DNA from: Jackrogersella multiformis
Taxonomy: Eukaryota > Ascomycota > Sordariomycetes > Xylariales > Hypoxylaceae
DNA: 64,000 nt
Reading direction: 5' to 3'
Assembly: GCA_902806575.1 (NCBI GenBank)
Contig: CADCXD010000002.1
Coordinates: 1,116,001 to 1,180,000, forward strand
A program made the translations under genes and the position numbers. The notes beneath the pieces are model-generated. The model worked only from the letters and a program-made list of their open reading frames with translations. It was not told the DNA's origin and did no database searches. How positions within the stretch are numbered: the stretch's first letter is position 1; every line of letters starts with the position of its first letter. This document shows, piece by piece, positions 44,882 to 58,753 of the stretch.

Positions 44882-47800
44882 TCATTCGGTTTGGCACCAT
44901 GGGTGCTGAAGTACTTGATCAATGTCGTATCGCTGCGAGACGTCACGATCTAGCATGCACCGGATCAGATTAATACTCTCCTCGCTGATTACGTATGGCA
45001 CTCTTAGGTCACGATCCATTATCTCGTCGATGCTGTAGAACGGGTTCTCCTTGTAGATGATAGTGTAAAGGAGTATTCCAAGAGCCCAAACATCTTGTTC
45101 TTTGCCGCCGTACGGCTTTCCTGCCAACACTTCAGGAGCCGCATAATCTACGAAGTTTTAACAGGTTAGTTGATATGTCAACGGAAACGTTGCAAGGTAG
45201 TAGACGTACCAATGGTGCCCACAAAAACGTCGAAGGGGCCACTCTTGATGTATGCTGCACTTCCGAAGTCGATGAGTTTGATATGTCCCTCGCCATCTAA
45301 AATGACGTTCTCATCTTTGATATCACGATGGACTACTTTCGCCTTCGTGTGGAGATGATGTATTGCCCTGGCTACCTGGACGAAGATGCTTCGACATTCA
45401 TCCTCCTCCATATTAGTCCGGAGCTCAATATAGTCGAAGAGATCCATCCCAGGATATCCATGAGGCGCCATTTCGATGTAGTAGTTCGTCTCGTCCTCGA
45501 AGAAATCCTCCATCTCCACGATATTAGGGTGCTTGAAGCCATCTCGCCCGAGGTAATCCAAGACGTGTATCTCAAGGGGCACTGTGCCGAGACGTCGATC
45601 TCTGGTCCAAGTATCCACGAGGATTCGCCGTTTCGTCACGTACTTCAAAACAACCTTCTTTCCGCCGTTGTATTTATACCGTGCTAGTTTTACTTGGCCA
45701 TAAGCACCCTGGCCCATATCTTCTAGTATCACAAAATCGTCAATAGTCTTCTTTCGCGCTGGGGCCTCGACTGAAGGCGCTGGTGCCGGCGGTGATTTAT
45801 CCGATTGCTTTGACACCCCAGTGAGTTTTGCAGCCGCGTTCATCGCAACGACTTTGAGTTGTTGCGACAATGCTGACGCGGTAGAGGTAGGTCTAGATTT
45901 CGTCTCCTCCGTATCTGAGCTTATGTCTTGCGGAGTATGTGCCGGCGTCTGACCAGGAGAAGGCTGGTGTAAAGGAGAAACCGCACCAGACAGGGAGGGC
46001 GATATGGGAGTGATTGATGATTTGATATTGGATGCGTGTAGATGTCGAGAATACGTTATCCACAACGCGTATACCACTTCCGATTCAACTGCCCTCATAG
46101 CCCCTTCGCTACTCTGCGACTCGTCGTCACTTGAACTCGAATCATTTCCAGACTGTTTTTCGCTCTTGACCACTCTCATTTGAACATCGATCTTTAGCTC
46201 TGTACCATCACGATGTTTTGCCGGAAGACCGTCGGGGTTTAAAAAATTAGCAGCAGCATCTGGCCTGCTGTCATGTAGGGCCAACAGAACAGATGCCTTT
46301 CTGAAGCTATGTTCAGGTACGACGATTCCGTCTTGAAGTTGGACTCCATCGTGATCGACTAATATCTCAAGAATCTTATCGAAGTCTGGAATGAGGTTGC
46401 ATATCGACTGTCCCTCCGGCTTCTCGTAGCCGAAGAGCGCCCCACAGAATGCTGAATTTGAGCTCTTGATCTGGAGGTTTTCGGGGGAGACCACAATGAT
46501 TCCAGCAATATGGGGAAAGCTCGAAATCCGAAGCTCAGCCTGGCCCCTCGTTTGCGAGACTATGGTGGGAATGTTGACCTTCTCACTATTTCGGCAGGTG
46601 AAATATTTGCGCTTCACGATTTGGGCATAATCAATGGCGCCGTATCTTGGATCGATACCCTGACGAGGTATGCGGGGGATCAATTTGCCAACATCCATAC
46701 CTGTCCGTAGATCTTCCTCTCCCCAAATGGGTCCGGTATCTCCCGAGATCTTAGTAACGATTCCGTCTTCGTCAAGACTCACCAAAGCCACGTCTTCATG
46801 AATTTCTTCCAGAACCCAGATCAACCCTACTCTCTTCTCCTTGACCCACAAACTCGCAGAGCCTGTTGCGCCGTTGCGCTTCTGTATGGGGACGACGTCA
46901 CCGCAGAGCAATACTCCTCTTGATTTTGAGATGCGATGGTTCACGCCTCTCGATTTTGATGGCGTTGTATCTCCACTATGAACAGTCTGTGCACGGCGGG
47001 CCGGGGCCTTTGGACGCAGTGACCTGGAGTTAGGCTTACTTAACAATTGTGCCGTGATGCCGCCGCGACCTCCTAATAGCGACGAGCCGGCTGGAGGAAC
47101 GGGTGGGGGTGCAGTTTCTGCAGGTTCCTGGCCTACGTCGTTAGGATCGGCACGCAGTAGTTTGTTCTCCAGCCAAGACCGTCTCTCTTCCTGTACAACT
47201 TCCAAGATACCCATCTTGTGGACTTCAGCTTTCGTCACGCCAAAAACGAGACAAGCTAGGTCATTCGCGGCTAATATTGTCCACGGGGGTTTGGATTCAG
47301 TAGTGAAGATAGCCTGCGCTGCCGGAACCCACCGAGTTGCATGGCCGTGTACAGCGGGTCCCAGAGCGGATGTATTGAGTGCGGAACCTATGGCTAGCGG
47401 CGGAAGGGTCGGGGATATCAGTGCTCCGGAGTAACCTTCTGACGAACCAGAAAGGAACGGCTGTGCCATGGTATCCATGAGTTTCTGTTGCATCTCAGCC
47501 GATACTACGTCCGTGTATGTCCTCCGCAGGCTCGGCCGCCTGGATACAGGCGGCGATGTCTGGGCCGTGGTACCGCTCTCATTCGTCGGCGTTCTTGAGG
47601 AATTCTCGGAGTCCGGCTGCTCTTCCAATATATCCAGTTGCTTCAGCATCGGCTTGTCCCCTTCACTCCTCGAAAGCTGCGAAGTAGGAGAGGAAATCTC
47701 ACCCATGACAGGTTCTTGGGTACTTAACGAAGACACCAGTGGTGTTGCGAAGGATTCGGGACTGCTTGTCCTTGGTATAGATATGAAGTCTTTCTCGAAT

Positions 47801-48925
47801 ACATTACCATGCGAGACTCGAGCAGGACCGCTCAGCGGACCTGGGACGATAGACGAGTCAGCATGGGGTAAGTTTCCCGCCCCAACAAGCTGTGCCCTAG
47901 CCAGTAGATCGAGCATATGTTGTGTTTCGACATCACCGGAGACTCTTGCTTGGGCGCTAGCAATACCGGCATTCGAAGACACGGACCATCCCATGCGGTC
48001 TTTCATGAATTCTATGGACCTCTTTAAAACATTTTGGCGGTTGTGTATAAACTCGTCAGACTGGTGGGCGAAGGAGAAGGAGTGCAGAGACTCAGAAGGA
48101 AAACGAGACAGGTCTTCGGAGAAGTTGGGAGAGGCGGGGCCGGGTGTTAATGGGGTATGCTGTCCCGAGGGTAGCATCATAATCATAGAGGAGGAACGGG
48201 GAAGGCCGGTAGACGGGCTTCGTGAAGAAACGGCGGTTGAGGGCATGGTAGGAATACGCGGAGTAGGATGCTGACGGATGCGTCGTAAACCGGAGATGCC
48301 CAATCCATGGTCATGTTCGGTAATAATAGGAGATCTGTTTTAGAAGAACCATGATATTAGTAAGTATTGATATGTTTTGATTTAATATATGAACACTTGT
48401 GGGCTTTTGTTGTCTCTCATTTTTCTTTTTCTCTCCCTTTTCTTTTCTTTTCTTTTCCTTCCTTGGCAGCCAGCAGAAATTTCGGTGTGTGCAGTGAGGC
48501 GGCTGAGCATAACAACATGTGACGCTGAGTGAGAAGTGGTGGTGTACGTGTGTAGACATCTCATCCTCCAGGTCGCGACCTTGTGCCTATTCTTGTATGC
48601 CTCCCACCTTCAAGAAAACGTACCTTGTGATTTGGTCAGACTCTGCCACACCCGATCCAGTATCAAAGGAGAACCTCAACCTTGGCCTCTCGGGAAATTC
48701 TGCCACAACAGCGAGATTTCCGGTGCTGCGGTTCTTAGGTATTCGCAACGGTGCGGAGAGTTTGTTGGTCCTCGTAGAGCCGCGGCCGCGTTGTGGTTCC
48801 GAATCTCCATCCTGATGAATATTCTCGACGCCTTGTTGGTTGGTAGCGAGATCAGTGGCCATGGGCATGAGAATATGGTGTGCCGTTTCAGCCTCGAAAC
48901 TCACCACTGTCCTGGATTCCACCAT
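44882..48925 (-). CDS. PSK1: PAS-domain serine/threonine kinase (PAS kinase)
   Basis: Nutrient-sensing kinase that in yeast controls glycogen and cell-wall glucan partitioning. Exons 48925-48624, 48334-45210 and 45147-44882 (introns 289 and 62 bp) give 1230 residues. Seen: PAS domain about 435-500 (WTILAANDLACLVFGVTKAEV), a second PAS-like region about 705-760 (NSAFCGALFGYEKPEG), and a C-terminal kinase from about 966 with GQGAYG at 975-980, VVLKYV, HRDIKDEN, DFGSAAY and APEVL split by the last intron. The N-terminal 430 residues are Ser/Pro-rich. The first exon (MVESRTVVSFEAETAHHILMP) was added because its frame and the AG/GTACGT donor join exactly to the upstream end of exon 2, which otherwise has no ATG in a fitting position. 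Kinase ends within 20 residues of the C-terminus, as in the family. Confidence 0.93.
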
Positions 48926-49074
48926 GAATATGTTTCATAATTGACAGATAGGAATGGAAGTTTGTGTGCTACGACCTGCGCGCGCAATAAGTTTGAGTGG
49001 GGAGTGCGAGTAAGGAAGAGAGGAATAAAAAAAAGAATAAAAAAATAAAAGAGGATAAGGGTATGGGATATGGG

Positions 49075-49102
49075 TATCGTATATCGTATATCGTATATCG
49101 TA
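49075..49102. repeat. TATCGTA tandem repeat, four copies
   Basis: Four exact head-to-tail copies of the 7-mer TATCGTA, about 150 bp upstream of the PAS kinase start codon. Confidence 0.92.
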
Positions 49103-49991
49103 AACGAATGGTTGGGTAGAGAAATACGTACGTAGGTATGTATAAATGGGAGGGACGGATAGATGGATAAGTATGATACCTACCTACCTAAGGTACCCAG
49201 GTAGATGAATGTAGGTAGGGTGTCGTACAGTACCTAAAGTAAGCTGACAGGCAGAGGCAGCGGTTGAGGCGCGGGGTTAATTAATAAGTTAAAACTAAGT
49301 TAAAACTGCCCAGGTGCCCAGGTGCCAGGTGGATTGAGAAGAAAAATGATAACAATGAATAACCTTGGAACCTTGGAACTGGGATGGTAGAAAGTTAGGA
49401 ATCACATAAGTACCTAGGTACATACCTATAGATAGCCTACCGTAGGTAGTGGTAGCTTCCATTCCTCTCTTTCTACATCATCCCCGTTAAACCCGCGTAT
49501 ATGTAGTTACTGCCTACCCTAGCTGCCTAGCTGCCTGGTACCTAGGTACCTAAAGAGGATACGACATACACTACCGCTTGCCGACTCTCGGCTTCCAACA
49601 GCCCAGATCCACGCACGTTTTAGCAAGTGCTACGGTACTGGTCAACTGTGGGCGCGCGCTGTTATTGAAAGCTGGGGAACCCTTGACCGGCAGCTGATAG
49701 GTTGCGCTCAACACACCGTTCAATCCAGTTCTTTGTTAGATTTCAAATAGCCCTGACTACCTAGGTACCTAGGTATATCTTCTAGGTGTAATTATTCTTT
49801 TAAGTGTATTTATTTAAGCATGATATATCGAAACATCGAATGTTGTCTACCTAAGGTAGGTTCTCTAAGAAGAAAAAACCTCACCTGACCCGAAAACCGA
49901 ATGTTTGCATAAATACAGGTAGATACATATGTACCTACTAAAATACCTAGGTACCTGATACGAACTGTAGAGATGGAGCTTATGGGTAACA

Positions 49992-50011
49992 CTACCTACC
50001 TAGGTAGGTAG
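49992..50011. repeat. 20-bp perfect palindrome of the ACCTAGGT family
   Basis: CTACCTACCT and its exact reverse complement abut with no spacer, centred on CCTAGG. Confidence 0.9.
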
Positions 50012-50291
50012 GTTCAGTTAATGACCCTCGAGTCACACAGCCATCCAAACTCAGGGTCTTTTCGAGTGGTACAAACTCTCCAACTCTAATGCTAAATGCT
50101 CAATGCGGGTTGCCCTGTTGTGATATATCACGAACACCTTTTATAAAAAGCCTGAGGAGGGCTTTCCCTCGCAAGTCATATTAAAAAGCTATTTGATTTT
50201 CTATTTGATTTTCGATACGGTACATCCTGAATAACTCTTTTGTTTTCTACACTCAACCACCTTTCTTACAAAACAATTTGAAGCTCTCGAT

Positions 50292-50329
50292 CTACCTAGT
50301 GTAGGTACCTACCTACCTACCTAGGTAGC
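50292..50329. repeat. ACCTAGGT palindrome cluster
   Basis: TACCTAGTGTAGGTACC followed by repeated TACC units and a terminal CCTAGGTAG. Confidence 0.85.
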
Positions 50330-51463
50330 ATTAACCAACACCTATGATGTCAGTCAGCTGGGACGCACAACAATGGCTCCAAATACCCCATTGGTTACTT
50401 GACATATGGAGTCCATTCATCTTCATTTAGTAAGGTTTTATAGAGAACGCGCGCGTCCGGCGGCTGCAAGATTGGAGGTCACGGTCATGACACAAACAGT
50501 AATGACGCTACTCATGTACGCAGTCGTCAACATCGAGAGTTGTACATGCCTGGGTAACATCCAAGCATGGAGTTTGGTGAGCCAAGCCCGAGTAGTTTCA
50601 AGGTCGTATGCGGCTACCCGTAGATACCGACCTAGGTAGGTATCCATAGATCATCACTCGTAGGGGCTTCTTGCATCATCTGTTCGCTGATGTCTTATTC
50701 TGCTCTTATAGGTTTTCTCATCTTATAATAGTATGTGCGAAGCCAAACCCGGGGGTTCTATCGATTTATCTTAACATCTCCCCCCCCCCCCTTCTGATAT
50801 GGTCATACATGTACTACTATATTATAGCGTCATGAAGCAAAACATATGAGAGTGGCGATAATCACCTCATTTAACGGATTTGATATGAATATCGACGAGA
50901 ACAACCTCGCGCAAAAGCCCCATGCTACCGCCAATGGTCTCGTGTGAGCCGCGCAGCTGTCTCCTTAAATATATAACCCCCGTCCAAGAACGTAAACTCC
51001 GTTGTTTGTCCCATCCTGTGTGCACACTTCCTCTCGTTTGGAGCCTGCACATCCCTATCCCGCACAAGCCTTTTTTTCCTAAACGCCATGCATGCATCTT
51101 TAATAGTGTAACTCCGCCGCCGCCGCCCGTGATTTCCTTCCGTCTTAGGCTTCCCTACTTTCCAGCCTCTCCCTGAGATTTTTGGTAATTTACCAAGACG
51201 AGAGGAGCATCCTCGCCCTCTCGTTCCTCACTGATGTACAACTTATATACACGTGACGAGTAGGGTGCTCCCATTTCTAATCGTCCTGTGCAACTTGCTT
51301 CATAGTTGCAGAAATCAGCGCGACTCATCGGGCCACCTAGCTGATTGGATAGATATATAATCCTGGCGTCGCGTGCCGATGCTATCGTGTCGTCCGACTC
51401 ATGTATTTATATGTTCGTACCTCGTATCGGCCTTTACTTCTGCTTTGCCGTTCCTGGGTAGCT

Positions 51464-54212
51464 TCAAGAGCCACCAGATGACGGCGAACTCGCACCCTTA
51501 TTTCTGCGGAAAAATGTAGAGACATTCATCCTAAATCTACTACCCTTCTTTTTCAGCGTTTTTTCAGGTTCCGGCTTCAGAGTATTGCCGTTAGAGTCCT
51601 CCTCGGAGTTGCCGGACTCAAAACTTGCCATGAGTGCCGTTGGACGGAAATCAGGCGCTGTGACTGTTGTGACGGGTAGGTTACACGGGCGGTCCAAGGA
51701 TTCTTGGCTGACAATACTAGTACCTTGAGTACTCGGCGAGAGAGGCATCTTGCCTGTGGTAGCGCTAGTAGCCTGTGACTGCCAATCCCCTGGCGGCACC
51801 GAGTTGCTACCGTCTGTCGTCTCGCTGCATCGTTGTTTTCCGTTGTGCCCGATCACTTTATTCTCCGACTCGTTGAGGCTAAACGGATCATTCGCTGCGA
51901 AATCTGCGATACTATCGAAGCCGATTGAGACGCCGTTGATCTCCTTATATTTCCCTGGCATGCTAGGGATACGATAGGACTGATCAGGTGGCGATGAACC
52001 GGCTTGCTTCATTTTTGCATGGTTCGGGACCAAGTCGGATTTCCCTGAATCTATCGGCAGATTGGTGGCGCGTTCAGGTTGAATGACTAAACTTAGGGAA
52101 TGAGGTGAGAGGACACCTTCGGTCAGCCTTGTTCTCCGCTCATCTTCCATACTTGGAATCTCTTCCACGGTCTTCTCGAAGAGTGCCTTATTTTTCTCAA
52201 GCTCATCAACACTATACTGCATTGCAGGTAGCACCTTAGCAATTCCCTGGAATAGTGGAATGGCGAACAAGTTCATGAACCCCAACTGAGCCTGGGCTAA
52301 TGACAGGAAATCCTTCTTTGGCGGTGAAATGAGGGAAGATACGATGCCAATATCATTTTCCATTGTTGCTTGCCTAGAGAATTCGTCGCAGAGGATATAC
52401 ATCCATTGTAAGGCGGCCCGATGCTCTCGTGCCTAACAACGGTTTTCATTAGCCATCGTCCAAGTTAATCAAGGGTGTGGCAAACATAGCACGTACAACG
52501 TTGCTGATGTCAGCGCATTTGATGAGCAGAGAGCACAGGAACGCAGTTTGCTCTTCTATCATACGCCCGTTCCAGCAGTCAATCGAATCTATCTCTTTCA
52601 ACTTATTTCGAAGGTCGTCGAGTTTCTTCATGTAATCAAAATGCAGGCCCATATCTGTTGCCAGAATCGAGCTGACCATTAGGGTACGCATCTTCGTATC
52701 TTCGAACACCTTAGACCAATATCTCCGAAGGATTTGTGAATAGGCTGCGCAGTGGAAGGATTCTAGAACGGATCGGTCATTATACAGCTGCGCCAACGGT
52801 GCGTTGAGCACAACTAAAAAGCCATTATTCACGCCGGGATGACCGACGTCATGGCCTATTGCTCCTATGAGAAGAGTCAACGCCTCGAAAGGCCTGAGTA
52901 AATAGGCGAGTGGCGATTTTTCTATTGGTGTAGCAGGAGGACCAGATCGGGAGGGATAAGGTGGCAACGCCCCAACCTGAACAAGGAAGTTGAAAGTAGC
53001 CTGGAGAACATCGACAGCGTGCCGGAAATTATGATAAGGTACGAATGTATTATAAGCTGCTCGCGTCGCGACGAGAAAAGTCGTTAATTGGTCTAGATTT
53101 TTATGGTATGTCAGCTAGGACGCAGCAGTGCTTAGTGCAAATCACTCACCTGTTGATATTCGCCAGTGCTCAAGTTCCGGCATAGAAAGAGCATGCTTAA
53201 ACATGAGGATGGCTGCAACAAGGAGGGCATCATCACCGAAATCATGGGCGCAGAATTGCCATTTGCCTACAGCCTCGGCAATTTCAGATCGGTGCTCAGA
53301 CGGGACGTTGATTTTGACGCTCCCAATGCGATCATCGGGCTCTGTGCTAGAACGACATATCCTTCTCATCAATCCGGATACCATGGCCTCTCTAAGGTAC
53401 GAGTAAGGCTGATCCTCATGCACACCTACCCACGATCGCTTACGGCCTCTCCGAACCTCTAACACCGCTTGCTGTTCCCTAGCAGCCTGTTTATGGGCCC
53501 GATACGCGTGAACTTCGAGTGTCGTCAAGGTTTTTACATGCAATGGACTAGCCATCACGTCGACAGCGCCGGAGTCGAGGCATCTTCTTAGTAGGGCTCG
53601 GCTAGTTAATGATCTGGTAATTGTATCCGGTGCTTCTGAGAGGTAGCTAGTATAACCAGAGTGTATGGGGTCATCGTTTGCGCCATCGCTCGCCGGTGGA
53701 CTTTGCAGTAAAGGGAAGCTAATGACGGGAATTGGTACGACTAATCTCGAAAGGCTTCTAAGATGAGTCTCGTAGACAATCCGCTCTAGTAATCTTAATC
53801 CATACAATTCTCCCGCGTCGTCGCCTTCTTTTAGTTCACCCCGCGAAACTTCAGAGCAAGGAGAATGATCTCGTTCAGGTAACGATGGTTCTAACACATG
53901 CTCGTCGTGCGGTGTATCGATCAGCACAAGTGTCGGTTTGAGCTCTACCATGGACGTATCATGCAAGTGAAACAGCTTAGATATGCAAGCAACACCACTT
54001 GCGCACACATACACTATAACATATATTAGCTGCCGCCTTGAAGTTGTAGTCAATGTCCTAAACTGACCGTCGCCGAAGGCGTCGAGCAAGAGTCCTAGGT
54101 TATCCCGAAGCTCACCAGACTCCAGTAGCTCTGCGCCATCAGACCTAAGCGTTCGGTCCTCGAGCACTTTGCGGTCCACGTAGATAACATTACATGTTGC
54201 ACTATCCATCAC
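51464..54212 (-). CDS. PDE2: High-affinity cAMP phosphodiesterase (class I, PDE2-type)
   Basis: Hydrolyses cAMP and so limits PKA signalling. Exons 54212-53150, 53092-52497 and 52432-51464 (introns 57 and 64 bp) give 875 residues. Seen: catalytic domain about 300-640 with YHNFRHAVDV (His375, His379), IGHDVGHPGVNN (His435-Asp436) and LLIKCADISNV (Asp549), the metal-binding set of the HD-type class I PDEs, then AREHRAALQWMYILCDEF. The N-terminal 290 residues have a receiver-like look (VLIDTPHDEH, VVPIPVISFP, DVMASPLHVKTLTTLEVHAY), as in some filamentous-fungal PDE2 proteins; this is weaker. The C-terminal 210 residues are Ser/Pro-rich and end KKKGSRFRMNVSTFFRRNKG, a basic stretch that might bind membrane or act as a nuclear signal. 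Confidence 0.92.
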
Positions 54213-55340
54213 GGCGGGCTATGACATCCAGTCAGGCGACCGGAGCACTTCCGCCGAAGTAGTTTGTCGTCGCAACCGAAATGGACCACGGATATAAATA
54301 ATTGTGTAAAGAGAAGAAATCAATTGGGTCGCGAGTATAAGCTGAATTGTGTCTTAGGCCGCGATAGTATATGTATATCCTATCGTATGTGCGACAGCAA
54401 TAATAGTCGAGTCGCAGTAGTCGTACTCGGGATTCGAAGATGCCTCAACAGGCCAGCCACTCAAATTTAGGCCACACTACCAAGAACAACCATCCAGGAA
54501 ATCCGAGAGACGAAATGCGCATGTGACAAATTACAGTTGCGCTGTAGTTATTGGCTATGCAGCTTCGAAGGAAGACGTCGAGGAATGGTAGAACTGATTA
54601 GTAACATGGGATTCGAAGCAAGCGAAGACGCACATATGCGTGTCGACTATGATCGAATGTGTATGGACAGAATCAGAGCCGGGAGGGTAGTCGCGCTTCA
54701 CACTTTTACTGCGAGGCCCTAGAAGTCCTGGGGGAAAGGAACGACGTTACACTCGAACGGGAACGACAATGCGTCTCGCAAGGTCTGCGATTCCTAGTTT
54801 GTCTAGGGGTGATACCTTTTTTTTAAACTATTTTCTTTTTCTATACGTCGTAGAGAAGGGAATAATCGTGGTGGCCAAGTCCAAAAAAGAAATGCTCGAA
54901 AATCTGGGCTTATCCTTCAGGTTAATCTAATGTTGAAGTCGAGAAGCTAGTGTAGAGGCAATACAATGGTCGTCGATGAGTGGATGGAAAGCGATAGTGT
55001 GTATGGTAGGTATGTACAGTTGGTCGATATGTGGCGTTTCGGCAGGGAAATAAAAGCAAGGGGGGGCAAGGAGAACAGCAAGTAGGTATTTCGAAGGTAA
55101 TCGAGGTAACAAATGACGAGTGGAAGGCCAGTCGATGGATACAGGAAAAGGCGTAGAGACCAAACGCAGTCCTAATGTGGATTGCAACAATAAGAGGGAA
55201 GAAAGAGAAGAAGGGGAACAAAGTGAAGTTTGCGATTAATCGGGTGTCATTTTTAGTGCGACGGCAGTGAAGGGTGAAGAGCGAAGGGTGAAAGGTGAAA
55301 GGTGCTTGCCCAGGTGCTTGCTTGGAATTCGAAGGCCCAC

Positions 55341-55388
55341 TACCTACCTAGGTAGGTACCTACCTACATAGTCAAGGTACCTAGGTAC
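55341..55388. repeat. ACCTAGGT palindrome cluster
   Basis: Begins with the perfect 18-bp palindrome TACCTACCTAGGTAGGTA and ends with GTACCTAGGTAC. Confidence 0.88.
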
Positions 55389-56240
55389 AAGAATAGTACA
55401 TCCATGGATATGTATAGAGTAGTACATATGTAGGTACAAAGGCACTAACTACCTAGGTAAATATGTTCAAAGCCCAGCGGTAGGATCACGGGTGTATTAG
55501 AGGGACCCATTAGGGTGGTTGGTAATGTTGTAGTAAAGCATTAAGTCTATTTAAGTATACCTTTGAATCTTTTGTGTTGTGAGTATCGCTACTTTAAGTA
55601 CCTGCCTAGGTATGTTACCTATACTACCTATGTAGGTAGGTAGGCAGTTCCAGTGTAAGTCAAGTCATGAGAGGGACTCGAGGGAGAGATAACTCGATAC
55701 CTATGCAGCCTTAGCAAGGTAGCCCGTTTGGTTATTTTAAGGATCGATGATGTAAAATGTCGTTATATGGTCGTCGTGGTTGGTTTCAAGATATTGGTCG
55801 CATCTGTATCACAGTCTTGGGTAGAAAATGTGTTTTAGAGACGCGCGAACATTGAAAGTTGGAGACCGGTTAATCATCTTCCAGAATCCATCGTGTGCGG
55901 ATCGACATGTCACCACATACATACCCAATATACATACCTAATATACATACATACATACTTAGAGGTAGGTAGTACATGACTGCATCTGAAATTCGCAACA
56001 TCGAAAACAGCCTTGAAAACGAAGTTCGTACCACGGAAGACGGGGGGCCATGGGGCTATGTACATGAAGCTGTGGTACAGATACAGTCCCACGGATGTTT
56101 CCATGTACAATACGGGCCGTACCCCTCATATCCTCATATCGCGACAGGTAGGTGCCTTCCCGACCAAGACCGACCTGCCCTCTTCAGAGTCTTATACATG
56201 CCTTAAGTACATGTTGTATTATCCATGGATACAATATTTC

Positions 56241-56340
56241 TAGGTACCTAGGTATGGTAGCTACTACCCAAGCTACCTAGGTATGTACCGAGGTAGCTAC
56301 CTGAGCTAAGATACCTACCTAATGTACCTAGGTAGGTACT
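56241..56340. repeat. Dense ACCTAGGT/AGCTAC palindrome cluster
   Basis: About 100 bp made almost wholly of TACC, TAGG and AGCTACC units, with three exact ACCTAGGT cores. Confidence 0.85.
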
Positions 56341-56370
56341 AATATATATGTGCGCGTATGTACCTTATAT

Positions 56371-56388
56371 TGTACATACGTATGTACA
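56371..56388. repeat. 18-bp perfect palindrome
   Basis: TGTACATACGTATGTACA is identical to its reverse complement. It lies just downstream of the preceding cluster but is a different sequence. Confidence 0.9.
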
Positions 56389-58696
56389 TAATAAACCTTG
56401 GAAGTGGGCTTCGCTTTTATTAGTCGACCTTACATACTACCTACCAGTAGATACGCCGCGCTATGGTATATCATCCCTGATCCGTGCGGCTGATGGGAAG
56501 ATAGCTTGTTAATAATTGTGATTATGGCAACCAATAATAGGGATGGCGAAATTGGGAGTAAAAGTGGTGAATGCGAAAGTTCCAACCACACGATCGGTTT
56601 CGGAGCTGCCGCCTAGTAGCGATTGATGACCGATTCAGGCCTGCTTACGTCTCTTGTTCCATGCGCGTGTGCATCGTAAGCAAAATCCGCTAAAAACCGA
56701 CAAGCTTCAGGGAAGGAATCGACCTGACTGGTCGCGACACTGCAGTTCCCTGCGTGGTGGCCCGGGAACCCCCTGCCTGGCCGGGCAACCACGAGCAACC
56801 ACGAGCTTCCTTGGCGAAGCTAAGAGGGGACAAGGAGGGGCTTCGGGCTAGCTTCGAAGCCTTCCAGAAGCCTGATGGAAGCCTGTGCTATGTAAAGAAC
56901 GGACCTTGGAAGGCGAAAGGAAAAAGGAAGGAATAAGTGGACAAGTGGATAAAGCGGGAAAGGTGGGTTTCATCCAGCCAATCAATCGCGTCTCCCAAAT
57001 CTCCCAAAATTTCATACCGTACCTACGCAAGCGGTTACACAGGCACGTTCTTTTTAGCCTTTTTTATGTTAGGTATTTTAGTTCTTTTTCTTTTTATTCT
57101 ACCTACCTACTACTACACTAATTGTACCATCTTAGTGTGGCTTGTCGATCAATTCATCGACTTATGTAGGTACATAATTCGCAACCCAAGCCAACCTTGG
57201 ATTTTCTATGTACCTAGCTCGGATTAAAAACGCCTTAACTTTTCGACCGGCCGAAATCAATTCATTACAGACACGTATTTATCATTCATTCGGTTCACGT
57301 TCACCTCCTCTTGATAGCTTTACCGCTTTGCTAGTTAGGCACCATAAGCGGGAGGCTCGGGACCTTTTTGTCAGATCATCTCTTCGTATTATTATCGCTC
57401 TATATGTAGCAGCTGAAGCAGTTACTTAAGTTGCAGATGATGAAGATTCGACAAAGCAAACACCGATGATGATAATAGGAGTCCACCGTGTTCTGATAGA
57501 CTACATTATGCCAAAATCATGACGCCTTTTTGTTATATCGTGCGATAGATAATGGATGTGGCCTAGATGGGACTTTACCAGTTTGACGCTACTTGTCTGG
57601 GTCTCTCTTCGGAGCTAATGTCGTCTCTGATCTTAGATCCGACCTAACTAGGTAGTTCGTCCTTAGCTTGAGGATATGAGACGAGGAACAGCCTTAACAT
57701 AAGCCAGTGACTCATTACTTATTTAGGTACCGGTACTAGATAAGTATTAATCATGCTTGTCTATCGAGTAACGATCTAACGAGTCATTCACGATGACGAA
57801 TATTTAGCTCTTCTCCTCATTATTAAATGACGAAAGATAGTATTAAGATATAAGTCAGTTTCTGCATTTCGAGAAAAGAGGTTTATTAGCAACATCTCTC
57901 ATAAATGTAGATATATTACTTACAATACCTGTACGTATAGGTAATAATTTATGGTAACAAGGTAAATATGTAACTACCTAAGTAGCGTATATATATATGT
58001 ACCTAAGTATGTATATATTTGTCTACTACGTACTTACCTAGGTAATTGTCGAGTCCTTCCGAGGTTGATAAACTTCATACAAGGTAGGAACGTTTTTATC
58101 CTTGATCCTTGATAAACCGTTTGGTACACGCAAACCTTTAACCGCATCTCTTCCTTTCGGTCCTGGGTCCCTGAATTATCCAACCCCTGCCCTACATTGA
58201 AGCTTTGCCCCCTTTTTTCATCTTTTCATCATTTCATCTTTTCTATCATGATCATGTACCTTTTTTGTATTAGTCATTTTCGGCGATGGCATCCCCAAAC
58301 AGCAACTCTGCCGGTTCCTCTATGTCCACCTTCCTCTTACAGTAACATCGCTGAAATCAAGAGACGGATCTGTTGGTTCTATATCAAACCCCACCCACGC
58401 GAAACATCACGAATCGAGGCTATCGGATCTATTCTCCATGCCTTGTTCATTCGCACACTAGTGTAGTGTGGACGACCCATTCGTCCCCTCTGCCCCTGTT
58501 TGATCCAAGCTTTGAAATGCTTACATATTATGTAGTCCTTAAATATTCAGAGATCTTCACTCCGTTTACCTTTTTGTTGCCATTACATGCTTGCATGGTT
58601 ATTATGGGTGTTCCTAGCATCTAACCTGCCTGTCTCGGTTTACGATCTCTGTTTGCCGTGGCTAGTATTATGTACTCTGGCGTAGACCACTATTGT

Positions 58697-58753
58697 TTAT
58701 TCTACTATCATTCTACTATTATTCTACTATTATTCTACTATTATTCTACTATT
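58697..58753. repeat. 11-bp minisatellite (TATTCTACTAT)
   Basis: Five head-to-tail units of TATTCTACTAT, one with a single substitution, within an otherwise unremarkable spacer. Confidence 0.88.

Larger units (their letters stand above)
48926..51463. other. Intergenic region, 2.5 kb
   Basis: Promoter side of PAS kinase and 3' side of the phosphodiesterase gene. Many ACCTAGGT units (about 49411, 49540, 49759, 49945, 49992-50011, 50292-50329, 50631), a 7-bp tandem repeat at 49075-49102 and a run of about 13 C at 50769-50782. No convincing gene. Confidence 0.6.
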
